This document shows, piece after piece, positions 48,164 through 56,424 of a DNA stretch of 64,000 nucleotides. Each line of letters begins with the position of its first letter. Positions within the stretch are counted from its first letter, which is position 1. The DNA is taken from contig NZ_JTDB02000001.1 in the NCBI RefSeq assembly GCF_000785435.2, positions 248,001 through 312,000 of the forward strand. The letters run 5' to 3'. Under the pieces are notes generated by a model. The model searched no databases and had not been told where the DNA came from. It saw only the letters and a program-made list of their open reading frames with translations. The position numbers were made by a program, and so were the translations under genes. The DNA comes from Paraburkholderia sacchari. Lineage in GTDB: Bacteria > Pseudomonadota > Gammaproteobacteria > Burkholderiales > Burkholderiaceae.

Positions 48164-48181
48164 CCTGTCCGATTGGACAGG
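48164..48181. promoter_or_regulatory. RutR-like operator upstream of the pyrimidine operon
   Basis: CCTGTCCGATTGGACAGG has perfect 7-bp arms around a four-base centre. Its inner 16 bases match 9 of the 14 fixed positions of the E. coli RutR palindrome (TTGACCA-N2-TGGTCAA). It lies in the 260-bp gap between the amidase gene and the divergent TetR gene, which holds no other gene. Confidence 0.6.
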
Positions 48182-48400
48182 TTGTAGGCTATAAACTTCG
48201 AGAATTCAATGCGGTGTTACGAGCGAAAAGCGTGCCATCGATGTTGCAGTGCGCGAATGCGCATCGGCGGGGCGCACGTTTACCCGAAGGTTTGCCATGC
48301 GTATGCACACGCAGCGCATAGGCCGTGACTACAATGAAACCGGCATTGCGCTGCCAATGTTGCGCGCGACGCCTTTCCATTCTCGATCGGACCGAACGCC

Positions 48401-49123
48401 ATGCGCGACGACGACACGAATACGCCAGCCGCGAATCTTGCAGTGCGCACGAGCGCGAACGCGAACGCGCGCGATGCCGCTGACGCAGCGCACAAGCCGC
48501 GCCGCAAGGCGTCGATTCGCGCCTCCAACGAAACGCATCTGCTGACCTGCGCGGAGGCCGTTTTCGCGGAACGGGGCTTCGAGGGCGCGAGCACGGCGCT
48601 AATTGCCGAGCGTGCTGGCCTGCCGAAAGCGAATCTGCACTACTACTTCCCCACCAAGCTGGCGCTCTATTGGCGCGTGCTCGACGATGTGTTCGAAGAA
48701 TGGAACGCCGCCGCCGACACCTTCGACGCGAGCGACGACCCGGTGATCGCCATCGGCGGTTATGTGCGCGCGAAGATGGCACTCTCGCGGCGCCGGCCGC
48801 TGGGGTCGAAAGTGTGGGCCAACGAGATCATCAGCGGGGCCACGCACATGCAGGACATTCTGCTCAAGCAAGTGAAGCCGTGGATGGAATCGCGCGTACA
48901 ACTGATCGAGCGCTGGATCGACGAGGGGCTGCTCGCGCCGCTGGATCCCAAAACGCTGCTCTTCATGATCTGGGCGACCACGCAGCACTACGCCGATTTC
49001 GAAGCGCAGATTCGCGCGCTCGCGGGCAAGCGCGCGCTATCGGCTGCGAGCTTCGAGGCCACGACCGAAGAAGTCGTGAAGATGATCCTGCGCGCGAGCG
49101 GGGCGCGCTCGCCAGCCGGGTGA
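48401..49123 (+). CDS. rutR: TetR family regulator, RutR-like
   Basis: The 240-residue TetR regulator follows a 36-residue polar tail. Its helix-turn-helix is STALIAERAGLPKANLHYYF (residues about 66-85). The C-terminal ligand domain (GSKVWANEIISGATHM; WIDEGLLAPLDPKTLLFMIW) is the RutR type that binds uracil or thymine. Divergent position from the pyrimidine degradation operon and the palindrome between them support control of that operon. Confidence 0.87.
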   Translation: MRDDDTNTPAANLAVRTSANANARDAADAAHKPRRKASIRASNETHLLTCAEAVFAERGFEGASTALIAERAGLPKANLHYYFPTKLALYWRVLDDVFEEWNAAADTFDASDDPVIAIGGYVRAKMALSRRRPLGSKVWANEIISGATHMQDILLKQVKPWMESRVQLIERWIDEGLLAPLDPKTLLFMIWATTQHYADFEAQIRALAGKRALSAASFEATTEEVVKMILRASGARSPAG

Positions 49124-49181
49124 ACGGCTTCGCGCGTTTAATATGGATGACGAATTAACTGGCGTGATGCGTCCACGATGC

Positions 49182-49664
49182 TCACACCTGCATCGACGCC
49201 ACGTCCTTCATGCAGCGCAGCGCAAACATCGAGCGGCTGTGACGGATGCTCGAAATGCGATAGAGCTTTTCGCGCAGGAAGCGCTCGTAGCCCGCCGTGC
49301 CATCCACGGCCACCTTGATCCAGTAGTCGTATTCGCCGGAGACGAGATACGCCTCCAGCACTTCGGGCAGCGCCGCAAGCTCCGCGCCGAAGCGCGCGAG
49401 CGCGTCGTCCTCGTGGCGGTCGAGCGTAACTTCGAGAATCACGATATCGGCGAAACCGAGCTTGCGCTGGTTCACGAGCGCGACATAACCATCGATGTAG
49501 CCGTCGGCTTCGAGTTGGCGCGTGCGGTTCCAGCACGCCGTGGTCGACATGCCCACCTGTTCCGCGAGTTCGGCGTTGGAGAGGCGGGCGTTCTGCTGCA
49601 GCGCGCGCAGGATCTTGCGGTCCTGGTTGTCGAACGGTTTGGACGGACGTTCGCGAGGGCTCAT
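49182..49664 (-). CDS. Lrp/AsnC family transcriptional regulator
   Basis: The 160-residue regulator has a winged helix (FDNQDRKILRALQQNARLS, then NAELAEQVGMSTTACWNRT) and a C-terminal RAM ligand domain (VLEAYLVSGEYDYWIKVAVD). It is divergent from a LysE-type exporter gene, a frequent pairing in which the Lrp protein senses the exported amino acid. Confidence 0.92.
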   Translation of the reverse strand: MSPRERPSKPFDNQDRKILRALQQNARLSNAELAEQVGMSTTACWNRTRQLEADGYIDGYVALVNQRKLGFADIVILEVTLDRHEDDALARFGAELAALPEVLEAYLVSGEYDYWIKVAVDGTAGYERFLREKLYRISSIRHSRSMFALRCMKDVASMQV

Positions 49665-50043
49665 GACGGATGGAATTCTCTACATGGAATAGCCATTTTA
49701 GCGGAAGAATGTTCCGGAAATGAGCGCTTTTTGCCTGAAAACAGGAAGCCTATACAGGGTCGTTGCCGGTATATTTTCTCCATGCCTTCTTGCCCGGCAC
49801 GACCCACGCGGCCACCTCCCCGCGTTGGGGTGCGCCGCCGCAGCCACAAGCCGCGGCGGACCGTCAGAGCCGGATTCCGTTGCACCCTGCGGCGGCCATC
49901 GGGCGTTGCGCGCGTTCATCACGCGGCCAGCAATGTTCGATCGGGCAGATGGCATTTGAAAGCATTTGAAACCGCGCCGCTGCGCGGTTTTTTGTTGCCG
50001 GCTTTCGTTTCACTTCCCTCAACGCCTAACCAGAATTCCCGAA
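49665..50043. promoter_or_regulatory. Divergent lrp / lysE control region with a leader terminator
   Basis: No conserved gene is evident in this 379-bp gap. Two elements lie close to the exporter: the exact 10-bp tandem repeat GCATTTGAAA (49952-49961 and 49962-49971), then a terminator-like hairpin at 49970-49993. The leader therefore looks more elaborate than a simple promoter. The left part, near the lrp start, is relatively AT-rich (49675-49760). Confidence 0.45.
49970..49993 (+). terminator. Intrinsic terminator in the leader of the lysE-type gene
   Basis: Perfect arms AACCGCGC (49970-49977) and GCGCGGTT (49982-49989) with a four-base loop are followed by TTTT. It stands 50 bases before the exporter ATG on the same strand. 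The nearest upstream plus-strand gene ends 850 bp away, so attenuation of the exporter is likelier than simple termination of that gene. Confidence 0.65.
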
Positions 50044-50676
50044 ATGTCGCCCCAGCTGTATTTGTCGTTTCTCGCCGCCGCGCTGGTCCTCGTCTATACC
50101 CCCGGTCCCGTCAACGTGCTCACGATGAGCCACGCGCTCCATGCCGGCTGGCGTCGTGCGCTTCCCTGCGTCTGGGGCGGCACGCTCGCGGTGCTGCTGC
50201 AGCTCGTCTTCACGGCGCTTTGCCTGAATTCGCTGCTGCTCATCAGTGAGCATTCACTTACCGCGCTGCGCTGGGCCGGCGCGGCTTACCTGGTCTGGCT
50301 CGGCTGCAAACAATGGCGCAGCCGCACGCTCGGCGGCGAGCCTGGCGCGGAGCCCGCGGAGTCGGCGCTCACTTCCCGGCGTGATCTGTTCTGGCGCGGA
50401 TTTGCCACCTCGGGGCTCAATCCCAAGACCTTGCTGTTCTTTCCGTCGTTTTTTCCGCAGTTCATCAGCGCGGATGCCTTGTGGAGCGCGAACCGGCAGT
50501 ACCTCGTGCTGGCGGCGACGTTCGCGCTGCTGTTCGCGGGCGGCGTAGCGTCAATGGCGCTGTTTTCGCACCGCCTGCGCCACGTGTTGCAACGGCCCCG
50601 GCGGCTGCGCGCGTTTAACCGCTTGATGGGCAGCGTGCTGGTGGGTATGGGGGCGATGATGGCGGGCTTGCGCTAG
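50044..50676 (+). CDS. LysE family amino-acid exporter
   Basis: The 210-residue inner-membrane protein has six hydrophobic segments and the LysE/RhtB signature YTPGPVNVLTMSHALHAGWRR, written here as a landmark at residues 17-37. GLNPKTLLFFPSFFPQFI lies near residue 122. It exports an amino acid, probably basic or neutral. The ATG at 50044 is the natural start; an extension to 49966 begins inside the terminator hairpin. Expression is probably controlled by the divergent Lrp-type regulator. Confidence 0.9.
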   Translation: MSPQLYLSFLAAALVLVYTPGPVNVLTMSHALHAGWRRALPCVWGGTLAVLLQLVFTALCLNSLLLISEHSLTALRWAGAAYLVWLGCKQWRSRTLGGEPGAEPAESALTSRRDLFWRGFATSGLNPKTLLFFPSFFPQFISADALWSANRQYLVLAATFALLFAGGVASMALFSHRLRHVLQRPRRLRAFNRLMGSVLVGMGAMMAGLR

Positions 50677-50711
50677 GCGCGCATACAGCCGCTGGATTCG
50701 GGCAACGGCGC

Positions 50712-50733
50712 CCGGACGCCGGGGGGCGTCCGG
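50712..50733. terminator. Hairpin between convergent lysE-type and DUF2242 genes
   Basis: Perfect 9-bp arms CCGGACGCC and GGCGTCCGG surround a GGGG loop. There is no T run, so it may act with Rho or simply shield both 3' ends. Confidence 0.5.
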
Positions 50734-50742
50734 ATGGAAGGC

Positions 50743-51828
50743 TCAGGGCGCCTTGACGGCCGTTGCGGCCGAGCCCGAAACCGGGGCGCTGGCAGTGTTG
50801 ACCGTCGCAGACGAGGCCGCTGCCGCGCTTTGAGCACCGCTGGCGGGTGCGGGCGCTGCGGTGGCCGCTGCCGCCGCAGGCTGCGCAGCCGTTTGTGCCG
50901 GCATTGCCGAAGCCGCCGAAGCGGGCACGGCAGCCGATGCTGCAGGACCCGTTGCGGCAGGAGCCGAAGCCGCCGCCGGCAGCACCGGCGTGAGCAGCGT
51001 CGCCTCCGAGGCGGGCGACGCCGGGAAAACCGCATGCACGCCGCTTGCGGCGGCAACGGGCGCGGCCGCGTGCGCGGTTGCTTGCGCGGGCGTTGCGCTC
51101 GTTGCGTTCGTTGCCGGCGTCGGGCTTGGCACGGAGGAACCATGCAGCACCGTCGCCCCCGTCATCGCAGCGGCCGCTGCGGCCGCAGCAGCCGCTGGCG
51201 CCGTGGAAGCGCCCGGCGCCGCCGTGTTCATCATCGGATCGGGCTCGAGTTGCAGCGGCGTGGCCTTGATGTTGCCGCCCGGCACCGGCTCGCTGCGCGC
51301 GACGCCGCCCAGATAGCGCCCCACGAGATCGAAGAAGCGCTTGTAGAACGCGGTCGACTGGACCGTCTCGCTCGAGACCTTGACCATTTCGTCGCTGTTC
51401 GAGTGGATCGGCAGCGAGACAGACCCGAGAATCGACAATCCAACGCTAGCCGAGGTCGCGCTCTTCTTGAGCGCATAGCCGTTCTGCACGGCATTGACGT
51501 ACAGCATGCTCGTGTTCGTGGCGTCGGCCGGCGTGCACACCACGTGCACCTCCACGACGATGTGCTGGTCCACGGACGGCTGGAAGTTCTTGGTGGCGTC
51601 GACGGTGTCGTTGCGCGTCATCGTCGTCATGTAGCCCTGGCTCAGCAGCGCGCGGCGCGCGGCCTCGCAGGCATCGGCGCTGGCGTAGTTGAAGCCGTGC
51701 GAGAACGGGCTCGGAGCGCTGCTCAGCAGCTGGTCGTCCCGAAACGCCGGTGTGGGCGACGAGCACGCGCTGAGGGCGGCGACAAGCGGAATCAGCAGAA
51801 ACGGAACGACTCTTGAAATACGGGGCAT
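50743..51828 (-). CDS. DUF2242 family lipoprotein with Ala-rich tail
   Basis: The 361-residue protein has a lipoprotein signal peptide (MPRISRVVPFLLIPLVAALS, lipobox LSAC). The DUF2242 domain follows (ACEAARRALLSQGYMTTMTR; VVEVHVVCTPAD; QSTAFYKRFFDLVGRYLGG). From about residue 195 the rest is low-complexity Ala/Pro/Thr/Ser sequence, including a run of nine Ala. The conserved half is probably periplasmic; its function is unknown. Confidence 0.87.
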   Translation of the reverse strand: MPRISRVVPFLLIPLVAALSACSSPTPAFRDDQLLSSAPSPFSHGFNYASADACEAARRALLSQGYMTTMTRNDTVDATKNFQPSVDQHIVVEVHVVCTPADATNTSMLYVNAVQNGYALKKSATSASVGLSILGSVSLPIHSNSDEMVKVSSETVQSTAFYKRFFDLVGRYLGGVARSEPVPGGNIKATPLQLEPDPMMNTAAPGASTAPAAAAAAAAAAMTGATVLHGSSVPSPTPATNATSATPAQATAHAAAPVAAASGVHAVFPASPASEATLLTPVLPAAASAPAATGPAASAAVPASAASAMPAQTAAQPAAAAATAAPAPASGAQSAAAASSATVNTASAPVSGSAATAVKAP

Positions 51829-51966
51829 GGTGCGTACGAACGGGCGGCGAGCGTGCCGGCAAACGAGAGGACGGCATGCATTGTAGTTCGGTTCGGGTCC
51901 GCGTGACCGAAGTGGCTGTTTGACCCCGACCCTGCAATCGCGTTCGCACGCGGCCCCAAAAACGAA

Positions 51967-52000
51967 AAAACGGGCTGTCGCGCGAAGCGAAGCCCGTTTT
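51967..52000 (-). terminator. Intrinsic terminator after the APC permease gene
   Basis: Arms AAAACGGGCT (51967-51976) and AGCCCGTTTT (51991-52000) form a perfect stem. On the minus strand it ends in a run of T, just after the permease stop at 52026. It is symmetrical enough to act in both directions. Confidence 0.8.
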
Positions 52001-52025
52001 GAGTTGCCGCACGCGGCACGCTTCC

Positions 52026-53426
52026 TTACACGGCCATTTCGGGCGGCGCCTGGCGGAAGCAGCGCGTGATCCAGCCTAGATATGCGAGCCCGAGCACGAA
52101 CCAGATCACGCCGAGCGCGATGGCGGTTTTCTCGAGGCTGCACAGCAGCCAGATGTCGGTGATGGCGCCGATGAGCGGGAACACGAGGCCGCCCATGAAG
52201 CCGAAGCCGCGCGTGCCGGCCGCGCCGCTCAGGTACTGGCGGATCACGCACAGGTTCACCGAGGTGAACGCGAGGAACGCGCCGAAATTGATGAACGAGG
52301 TGGAGGTGGCGACGTCGAGCTTCAGCGCAATCAGGCCGATTGCGCCGGCAATCGCAATGTTGATGGCGGGTGTGCGAAAGCGCGGGTGGATGAAGCCGAA
52401 GATCGACTTGGGCAGCACTTCGTCGCGGCCCATCGCGTAGAGCAGGCGTCCCACGCTCGCCTGCGCCGAGATGCCGGAGGCGAACTGCGCGAGGATCAGG
52501 CCAGCGAGGAAGATCGTCACGAAAATGTCGCCGCCTACTTTGCGCGCGATTTCGAACGCGGCCGAATCGGGGTCCTTGAACACGGCGCCCGGATGCGCGA
52601 GCTGCAGCGTGTACGCGGCGATCACGAAGATCGCGCCGCCCAGCAGCGCGATCAGCACGATGGCGCGCGGGATGTTCTTTTCCGGCTCGATGGTTTCTTC
52701 GGTGAGCGTGGACACGGCGTCGAAGCCGAGATACGAATACGCAGCAATGGCCGCGCCGGCCATCGTGGCCGAAAGCGGCACGTGCGGCTGGAAGAACGGC
52801 TGCGCGGCGAGCAGGCCGCCGGGGCCGGCCGCGGCCGCCGCATAGTGCAGGCACAGCACGACGAAGACGGCGGCAATGCCGAGCTGCACGATCATCAGCA
52901 CGATGTTGAAGCGCGCCGCGAGCTCGATGCCGATGATGTTCAGGCCGCTCGTGAGCACGATGAACGCGACGATCCAGATCCACGCGGGTACGTGCGGAAA
53001 TGCGGCGCCCAGGTAGGCCGCGCCGATCAGCCAGATCACCATCGGCAAGAAGAAGTAGTCGAGCAGCGTGGCCCAGCCGATCATGAAGCCCATGTGCGCA
53101 TTGAAGCTCTTGCGCGTGTAGGTGTAGGCCGAGCCCGCCACCGGGAACAGGCGCGCGAGCTTGCCGTAGCTGAGCGCCGTGAACACGATCGCGACGAGCG
53201 CGATGAGATAGGCGAGCGCGGCGGTGTCCTGGCTCGCGCCCGCGAGTACGCCATAAGTCCCGTAGACGATCAGCGGCGCCATGTAGGCAAGGCCGAACAG
53301 GAGCACAGAGGGCAGGCCGAGCGTGCGTTTGAGATGCGGTTCGCGCGTGTGGCCTGGTGCGCTTGTTCCGTTCGTGCCGCTGGCACCGCTGGTGCGGCGT
53401 TCAGCCGGCGTTGAGGAAGGCTTCAT
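52026..53426 (-). CDS. APC family amino acid permease
   Basis: The 466-residue permease has about 12 membrane segments. The family start is TLGLPSVLLFGLAYMAPLIV, and the conserved loop is YSYLGFDAVSTLTEE (helix 6). The first 30 residues are a Ser/Thr/Gly-rich cytoplasmic tail. It probably imports an amine or amino acid. Adjacent nitrilase, LuxR and, further on, class III aminotransferase genes suggest a small catabolic unit. Confidence 0.9.
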   Translation of the reverse strand: MKPSSTPAERRTSGASGTNGTSAPGHTREPHLKRTLGLPSVLLFGLAYMAPLIVYGTYGVLAGASQDTAALAYLIALVAIVFTALSYGKLARLFPVAGSAYTYTRKSFNAHMGFMIGWATLLDYFFLPMVIWLIGAAYLGAAFPHVPAWIWIVAFIVLTSGLNIIGIELAARFNIVLMIVQLGIAAVFVVLCLHYAAAAAGPGGLLAAQPFFQPHVPLSATMAGAAIAAYSYLGFDAVSTLTEETIEPEKNIPRAIVLIALLGGAIFVIAAYTLQLAHPGAVFKDPDSAAFEIARKVGGDIFVTIFLAGLILAQFASGISAQASVGRLLYAMGRDEVLPKSIFGFIHPRFRTPAINIAIAGAIGLIALKLDVATSTSFINFGAFLAFTSVNLCVIRQYLSGAAGTRGFGFMGGLVFPLIGAITDIWLLCSLEKTAIALGVIWFVLGLAYLGWITRCFRQAPPEMAV

Positions 53427-53488
53427 GATGCAGGTGTCTCCTGAGTGCTGCGGGTGTCGTCCGCGCGCGTTTGTGCGCGCGTGAGTGC

Positions 53489-53511
53489 GCGCTGCCCCGG
53501 CGGGGCAGCGC
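53489..53511. other. Strong hairpin between nitrilase and permease genes
   Basis: 11-bp arms GCGCTGCCCCG (53489-53499) and CGGGGCAGCGC (53501-53511) are separated by one base. It lies between two same-strand genes and may stabilise or divide the transcript. Confidence 0.5.
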
Positions 53512-53599
53512 ACGCCTCGTGGCTTCTATCGTTTGCTGGTGGGTTGTGTGTGATGCGCGAGCGCAGCCCGCGCCGGGGCTATGCGACTACGCTGCTGGC

Positions 53600-54433
53600 T
53601 CAGCGGCTCGCGCGGGCGCGGATGTTGAGCGAGCGGTGGCCCTGCGCGTCGTTTTCATCGACGAGATTCAGCGCGACGCGCGCATCGTGCAGATAGCTGT
53701 AATGCTCGCGGCTTTGCGCGAGCAGCGCGCGATCCACGGTCACGGGCAGCACCGCGTCTTCGCTTTTGAGTTCGGCGAGCACGTCGCCGAACGGGCTGAT
53801 GAGCGCCGATTCGCCGGGAAACGTGAGGTTGTCGTCGCCATCGCCGATGCGGTTCACGAGCGCCGCGAACGCCTGGTTCTCCATCGCGCGCGCGACAATG
53901 GCGCGGCGATGCACCGGGCCGAACGGATTCATGTTGCCGTTGGTGACGATCAGCATTTCCGCGCCGAGCATGCCGAGCGCGCGCGCGGATTCCGGAAATT
54001 CGATGTCGTAGCAGATCAGCAGGCCAACGGTCATGCCCTTGAATTCGCAGACCTCGAAGCGGTCGCCGGGGGTGAAGACGCCTACGTCGGTGGCCCACAG
54101 GTGGGTCTTGCGGTAACGCAGCGCGATCTCGCCGAGTTCGTCGATCAGGACGGTGGTGTTGTAGAAGCGTTCGCCATCACGCTCGGCAAGGCCCACGGCC
54201 ACGGCCACCCGGGCGTTGCGCGCGGCGTCGCGCACGGCGGTGAGCGACGGGCCGGAGAGCGTCTCGGCCACGTCGCGCACGCTCTCGCGAGTGGGAAAGC
54301 CGGTGAGCGTGGCTTCGGGGAACACCATCAGGTCGGTACCCGCACGGCGCTTGCCGATCGCGTCGAGCGTGCGCGCCAGATTGGGCGCGATAACGCCGTC
54401 AACGAGGGGGATTTGTGCGAGTTCGAGTTGCAT
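53600..54433 (-). CDS. Carbon-nitrogen hydrolase (nitrilase superfamily amidase)
   Basis: The 277-residue protein carries the nitrilase triad: Glu in MVFPEATLTGFP near residue 40, Lys in LRYRKTHLW near 110 and Cys in GLLICYDIEFPE near 142. It hydrolyses an amide or nitrile in the cytoplasm. The gene is upstream of the APC permease on the same strand and divergent from a LuxR-type regulator, so the permease may supply its substrate. Confidence 0.9.
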   Translation of the reverse strand: MQLELAQIPLVDGVIAPNLARTLDAIGKRRAGTDLMVFPEATLTGFPTRESVRDVAETLSGPSLTAVRDAARNARVAVAVGLAERDGERFYNTTVLIDELGEIALRYRKTHLWATDVGVFTPGDRFEVCEFKGMTVGLLICYDIEFPESARALGMLGAEMLIVTNGNMNPFGPVHRRAIVARAMENQAFAALVNRIGDGDDNLTFPGESALISPFGDVLAELKSEDAVLPVTVDRALLAQSREHYSYLHDARVALNLVDENDAQGHRSLNIRARASR

Positions 54434-54502
54434 GCCTGTCTCCTGGCTCCGCGTAAGCGCGATGAGCGGCTATTATCACCACGTTATTTTTGCCCGGAAA
54501 TT

Positions 54503-54514
54503 ACCCTGCAGGGT
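54503..54514. promoter_or_regulatory. 12-bp palindrome between nitrilase and LuxR genes
   Basis: ACCCTGCAGGGT is perfectly symmetrical, and a further half site (TTACCCTGA) follows directly. It lies in the 100-bp divergent gap, 20 bases before the LuxR gene start, and suits a dimeric regulator. Confidence 0.5.
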
Positions 54515-54533
54515 TACCCTGACCGGAGGAACC

Positions 54534-55376
54534 ATGGATCTCGACTGGCAAGACCGCGCGTTCCACCACCATATTGCGACGCTGATCGAAGCCCTCGACG
54601 GCCCCGACTTCTGGACTCGCATGACACGCGTGATCGAGCGGTTCGTCGCTTTCGACAACTGGGTCGCGCTCGTCTTTACGCGCGATCGCGCGCCGCTTGT
54701 CTGCGCCGAATCGCCGATGCCCGACGGTAGCGTGGATCTGTTGTTCCGCGCGTATCTGGAGGGCATGTACCAGCTCGATCCGTTCTATATCCACGCATGC
54801 GAAAAGCCGCGCGCGGGGCTCGTCACGCTCGCCGAAGTCGCGCCCGATAACTTCCGCATGACCGACTACTACCAGCGCTATTTCAAGAGCAACATCATCG
54901 GCGACGAAGTGCAGTTCAATCACCCGCTCGACGCGCGGCGCACGCTGATTTTCTCGCTGGGCGCAACGCACCATTACACCGAGCGCGATATTGCGATGTT
55001 CGCGATGTTCGCGCCGTGGGTGATGGCGTTGATGCGGCAGCGGCTGCCTTACGAGACGCTCTCGATGCGCGAGGCCGCAGACGCGGACGGCGCCGCGCCG
55101 CGCTCCGAGTCCGCAGCGGCAAGCGATATGGACTACGCGAGCCGCTTCGAGGCGGTCGCGAAGCAAAGCGGCCGCACGCCGCTCACGGCGCGCGAGATCG
55201 AAGTGGTGCGCCAGAGCCTTTCGGGATTTTCGACGCGCGCGATTGCCGAGCGGCTCGACATCTCGTTCGAAACCGTGCGTGCGCACAAAAAACATATTTA
55301 CGCGAAGCTCGGCGTTAGTTCGCAGTCTGAACTATTTGCGCTGTTCTACGAGCCGATGGGGCGTGAAGTGGGGTAA
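54534..55376 (+). CDS. LuxR family transcriptional regulator
   Basis: The 280-residue protein has a C-terminal GerE/LuxR helix-turn-helix (LTAREIEVVRQSLSGFSTRA, then IAERLDISFETVRAHKKHIY). The N-terminal domain of about 200 residues lacks the Trp/Tyr pattern of acyl-homoserine-lactone receptors, so it is probably an orphan sensor of a metabolite. GGAGGA precedes the ATG. Divergent position suggests control of the nitrilase and permease genes. Confidence 0.9.
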   Translation: MDLDWQDRAFHHHIATLIEALDGPDFWTRMTRVIERFVAFDNWVALVFTRDRAPLVCAESPMPDGSVDLLFRAYLEGMYQLDPFYIHACEKPRAGLVTLAEVAPDNFRMTDYYQRYFKSNIIGDEVQFNHPLDARRTLIFSLGATHHYTERDIAMFAMFAPWVMALMRQRLPYETLSMREAADADGAAPRSESAAASDMDYASRFEAVAKQSGRTPLTAREIEVVRQSLSGFSTRAIAERLDISFETVRAHKKHIYAKLGVSSQSELFALFYEPMGREVG

Positions 55377-55393
55377 CGCGCGCGGCGCGCGTG

Positions 55394-55807
55394 TCAGAAC
55401 TCGACCAGCGCGAAATCTTCCTTGCCCACGTCGCATAGCGGGCAGCGCCAGTCGTTGGGCACGTCGGCCCAGCGCGTGCCGGGGGCGAGGCCGTCGTCGG
55501 GGGCGCCGGCTGCTTCGTCGTACACCCAGCCGCAGATCACACAGACCCATTGCTTGAAGGCTTGATCGGACTGAGTGGCGTGTGCAGCAGTTGCGATGGC
55601 GGCATCCGCGTGGGGCTCGCGCGGCGTGTCGAGCGCCACGACGAGCGGCGCCGAAGTGGTTTCGCGCGCGGCCAGCTTTGCTTGCAGCGTTTCGAGCAGC
55701 GCGGTGGCTTCCGCGGCGGTGAGGTCGATCCAGTAGGGATCGCCTGCGCCATCGTTCAGGCGTTCGGGTGAGAACTGGATTTCGAGGGCGACGCCTTTCT
55801 TGTACAT
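55394..55807 (-). CDS. Rubredoxin with N-terminal extension
   Basis: The 137-residue protein has a complete C-terminal rubredoxin domain: CVICGWVYDEAAGAPDDGL with WRCPLCDVGKEDF supplies four Cys for one iron. The first 85 residues (YKKGVALEIQFSPERLND; WIDLTAAEATALLETLQAK) are a separate alpha/beta segment that I do not recognise. It transfers single electrons and could serve the rubrerythrin or a monooxygenase. ATG at 55807 is taken; TTG at 55813 is possible. Confidence 0.87.
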   Translation of the reverse strand: MYKKGVALEIQFSPERLNDGAGDPYWIDLTAAEATALLETLQAKLAARETTSAPLVVALDTPREPHADAAIATAAHATQSDQAFKQWVCVICGWVYDEAAGAPDDGLAPGTRWADVPNDWRCPLCDVGKEDFALVEF

Positions 55808-55843
55808 AAGCAAAATCGGTAGAACGTGCGGCCGGCGCGGTGC

Positions 55844-55978
55844 TCAGGCGAAGTGCTGGAGCACGAGCGAGGCCGCGATGCCGCCGAAGGCGATCAGCGC
55901 GAGCATCTGCAAAAGCGAGATGGATTTGCGCGCGGGTGCGTTTGCGGTGGCGGGGACGGATTGACGGTTCGAGTTCAT
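55844..55978 (-). CDS. Small single-helix membrane protein, 44 aa
   Basis: The predicted product begins MNSNRQSVPATANAPARK and ends with one membrane helix (LLQMLALIAFGGIAASLVLQ). It is on the same strand as the rubredoxin gene, 36 bases upstream of it. Such short genes are easily missed. The clean membrane helix and position argue for a real gene, but I know no family. Confidence 0.5.
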   Translation of the reverse strand: MNSNRQSVPATANAPARKSISLLQMLALIAFGGIAASLVLQHFA

Positions 55979-56163
55979 GGCGTGCGGTGCGGATGTGATG
56001 CGTTTGTGCGTTACTGGTGCGTTGCTGTTGCGTTGGATGCGCCAGGATCGGCGCGGCCGGGAAGTTTCGCACGATTTCGCATCCGGGGGGACGATTGCGC
56101 GCAATTCGCGCGCACCGGTCGCACCCCAAGGGGGCAGCCGCACGGTGGCCCTGATTATCGCCG

Positions 56164-56424
56164 CTAATGCGCCGAATATTGCGAAGCGTGCGGAGATGGA
56201 TTATTTCGCGAGGGTTGGGAGCGGAGGGGGCGAGGCCATACGGCCGCGTCCTCAAAACGAGCAGCAATCCCGGTGATTTCGATGTTTCTGATAACGGCGT
56301 CCCGCACCAATTCGTCGGACTCGAATGCTCGCTTGTCCATGCCCTTGGTGTACCGATCTATGCGACCGATGGCGTCGAGAATGTGTTGCAGATACTCAGG
56401 CAACCGGAGCTTGTCGCGACTCAT
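56164..56424 (-). pseudogene. Truncated HepT-like toxin gene
   Basis: The first 55 residues are HepT/DUF86-like: RLPEYLQHILDAIGRIDRYT then RDAVIRNIEITGIAA. After that, homology ends and an unrelated Arg/Pro/Ser-rich tail follows to a stop at residue 86. Intact HepT proteins are about 110-120 residues and carry the RNase motif R-x4-6-H-x-Y in the lost half. No continuation is visible in any downstream frame. The start overlaps the MNT stop by four bases, as in intact modules. Confidence 0.75.

Noticed and set aside
49782..50043. Arg-rich small frame upstream of the LysE-type exporter, resembling a leader peptide
   Set aside because: Arg and Pro richness is what any out-of-frame reading of this GC-rich DNA gives. 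There is no ribosome site, and the frame does not stop before the exporter gene.
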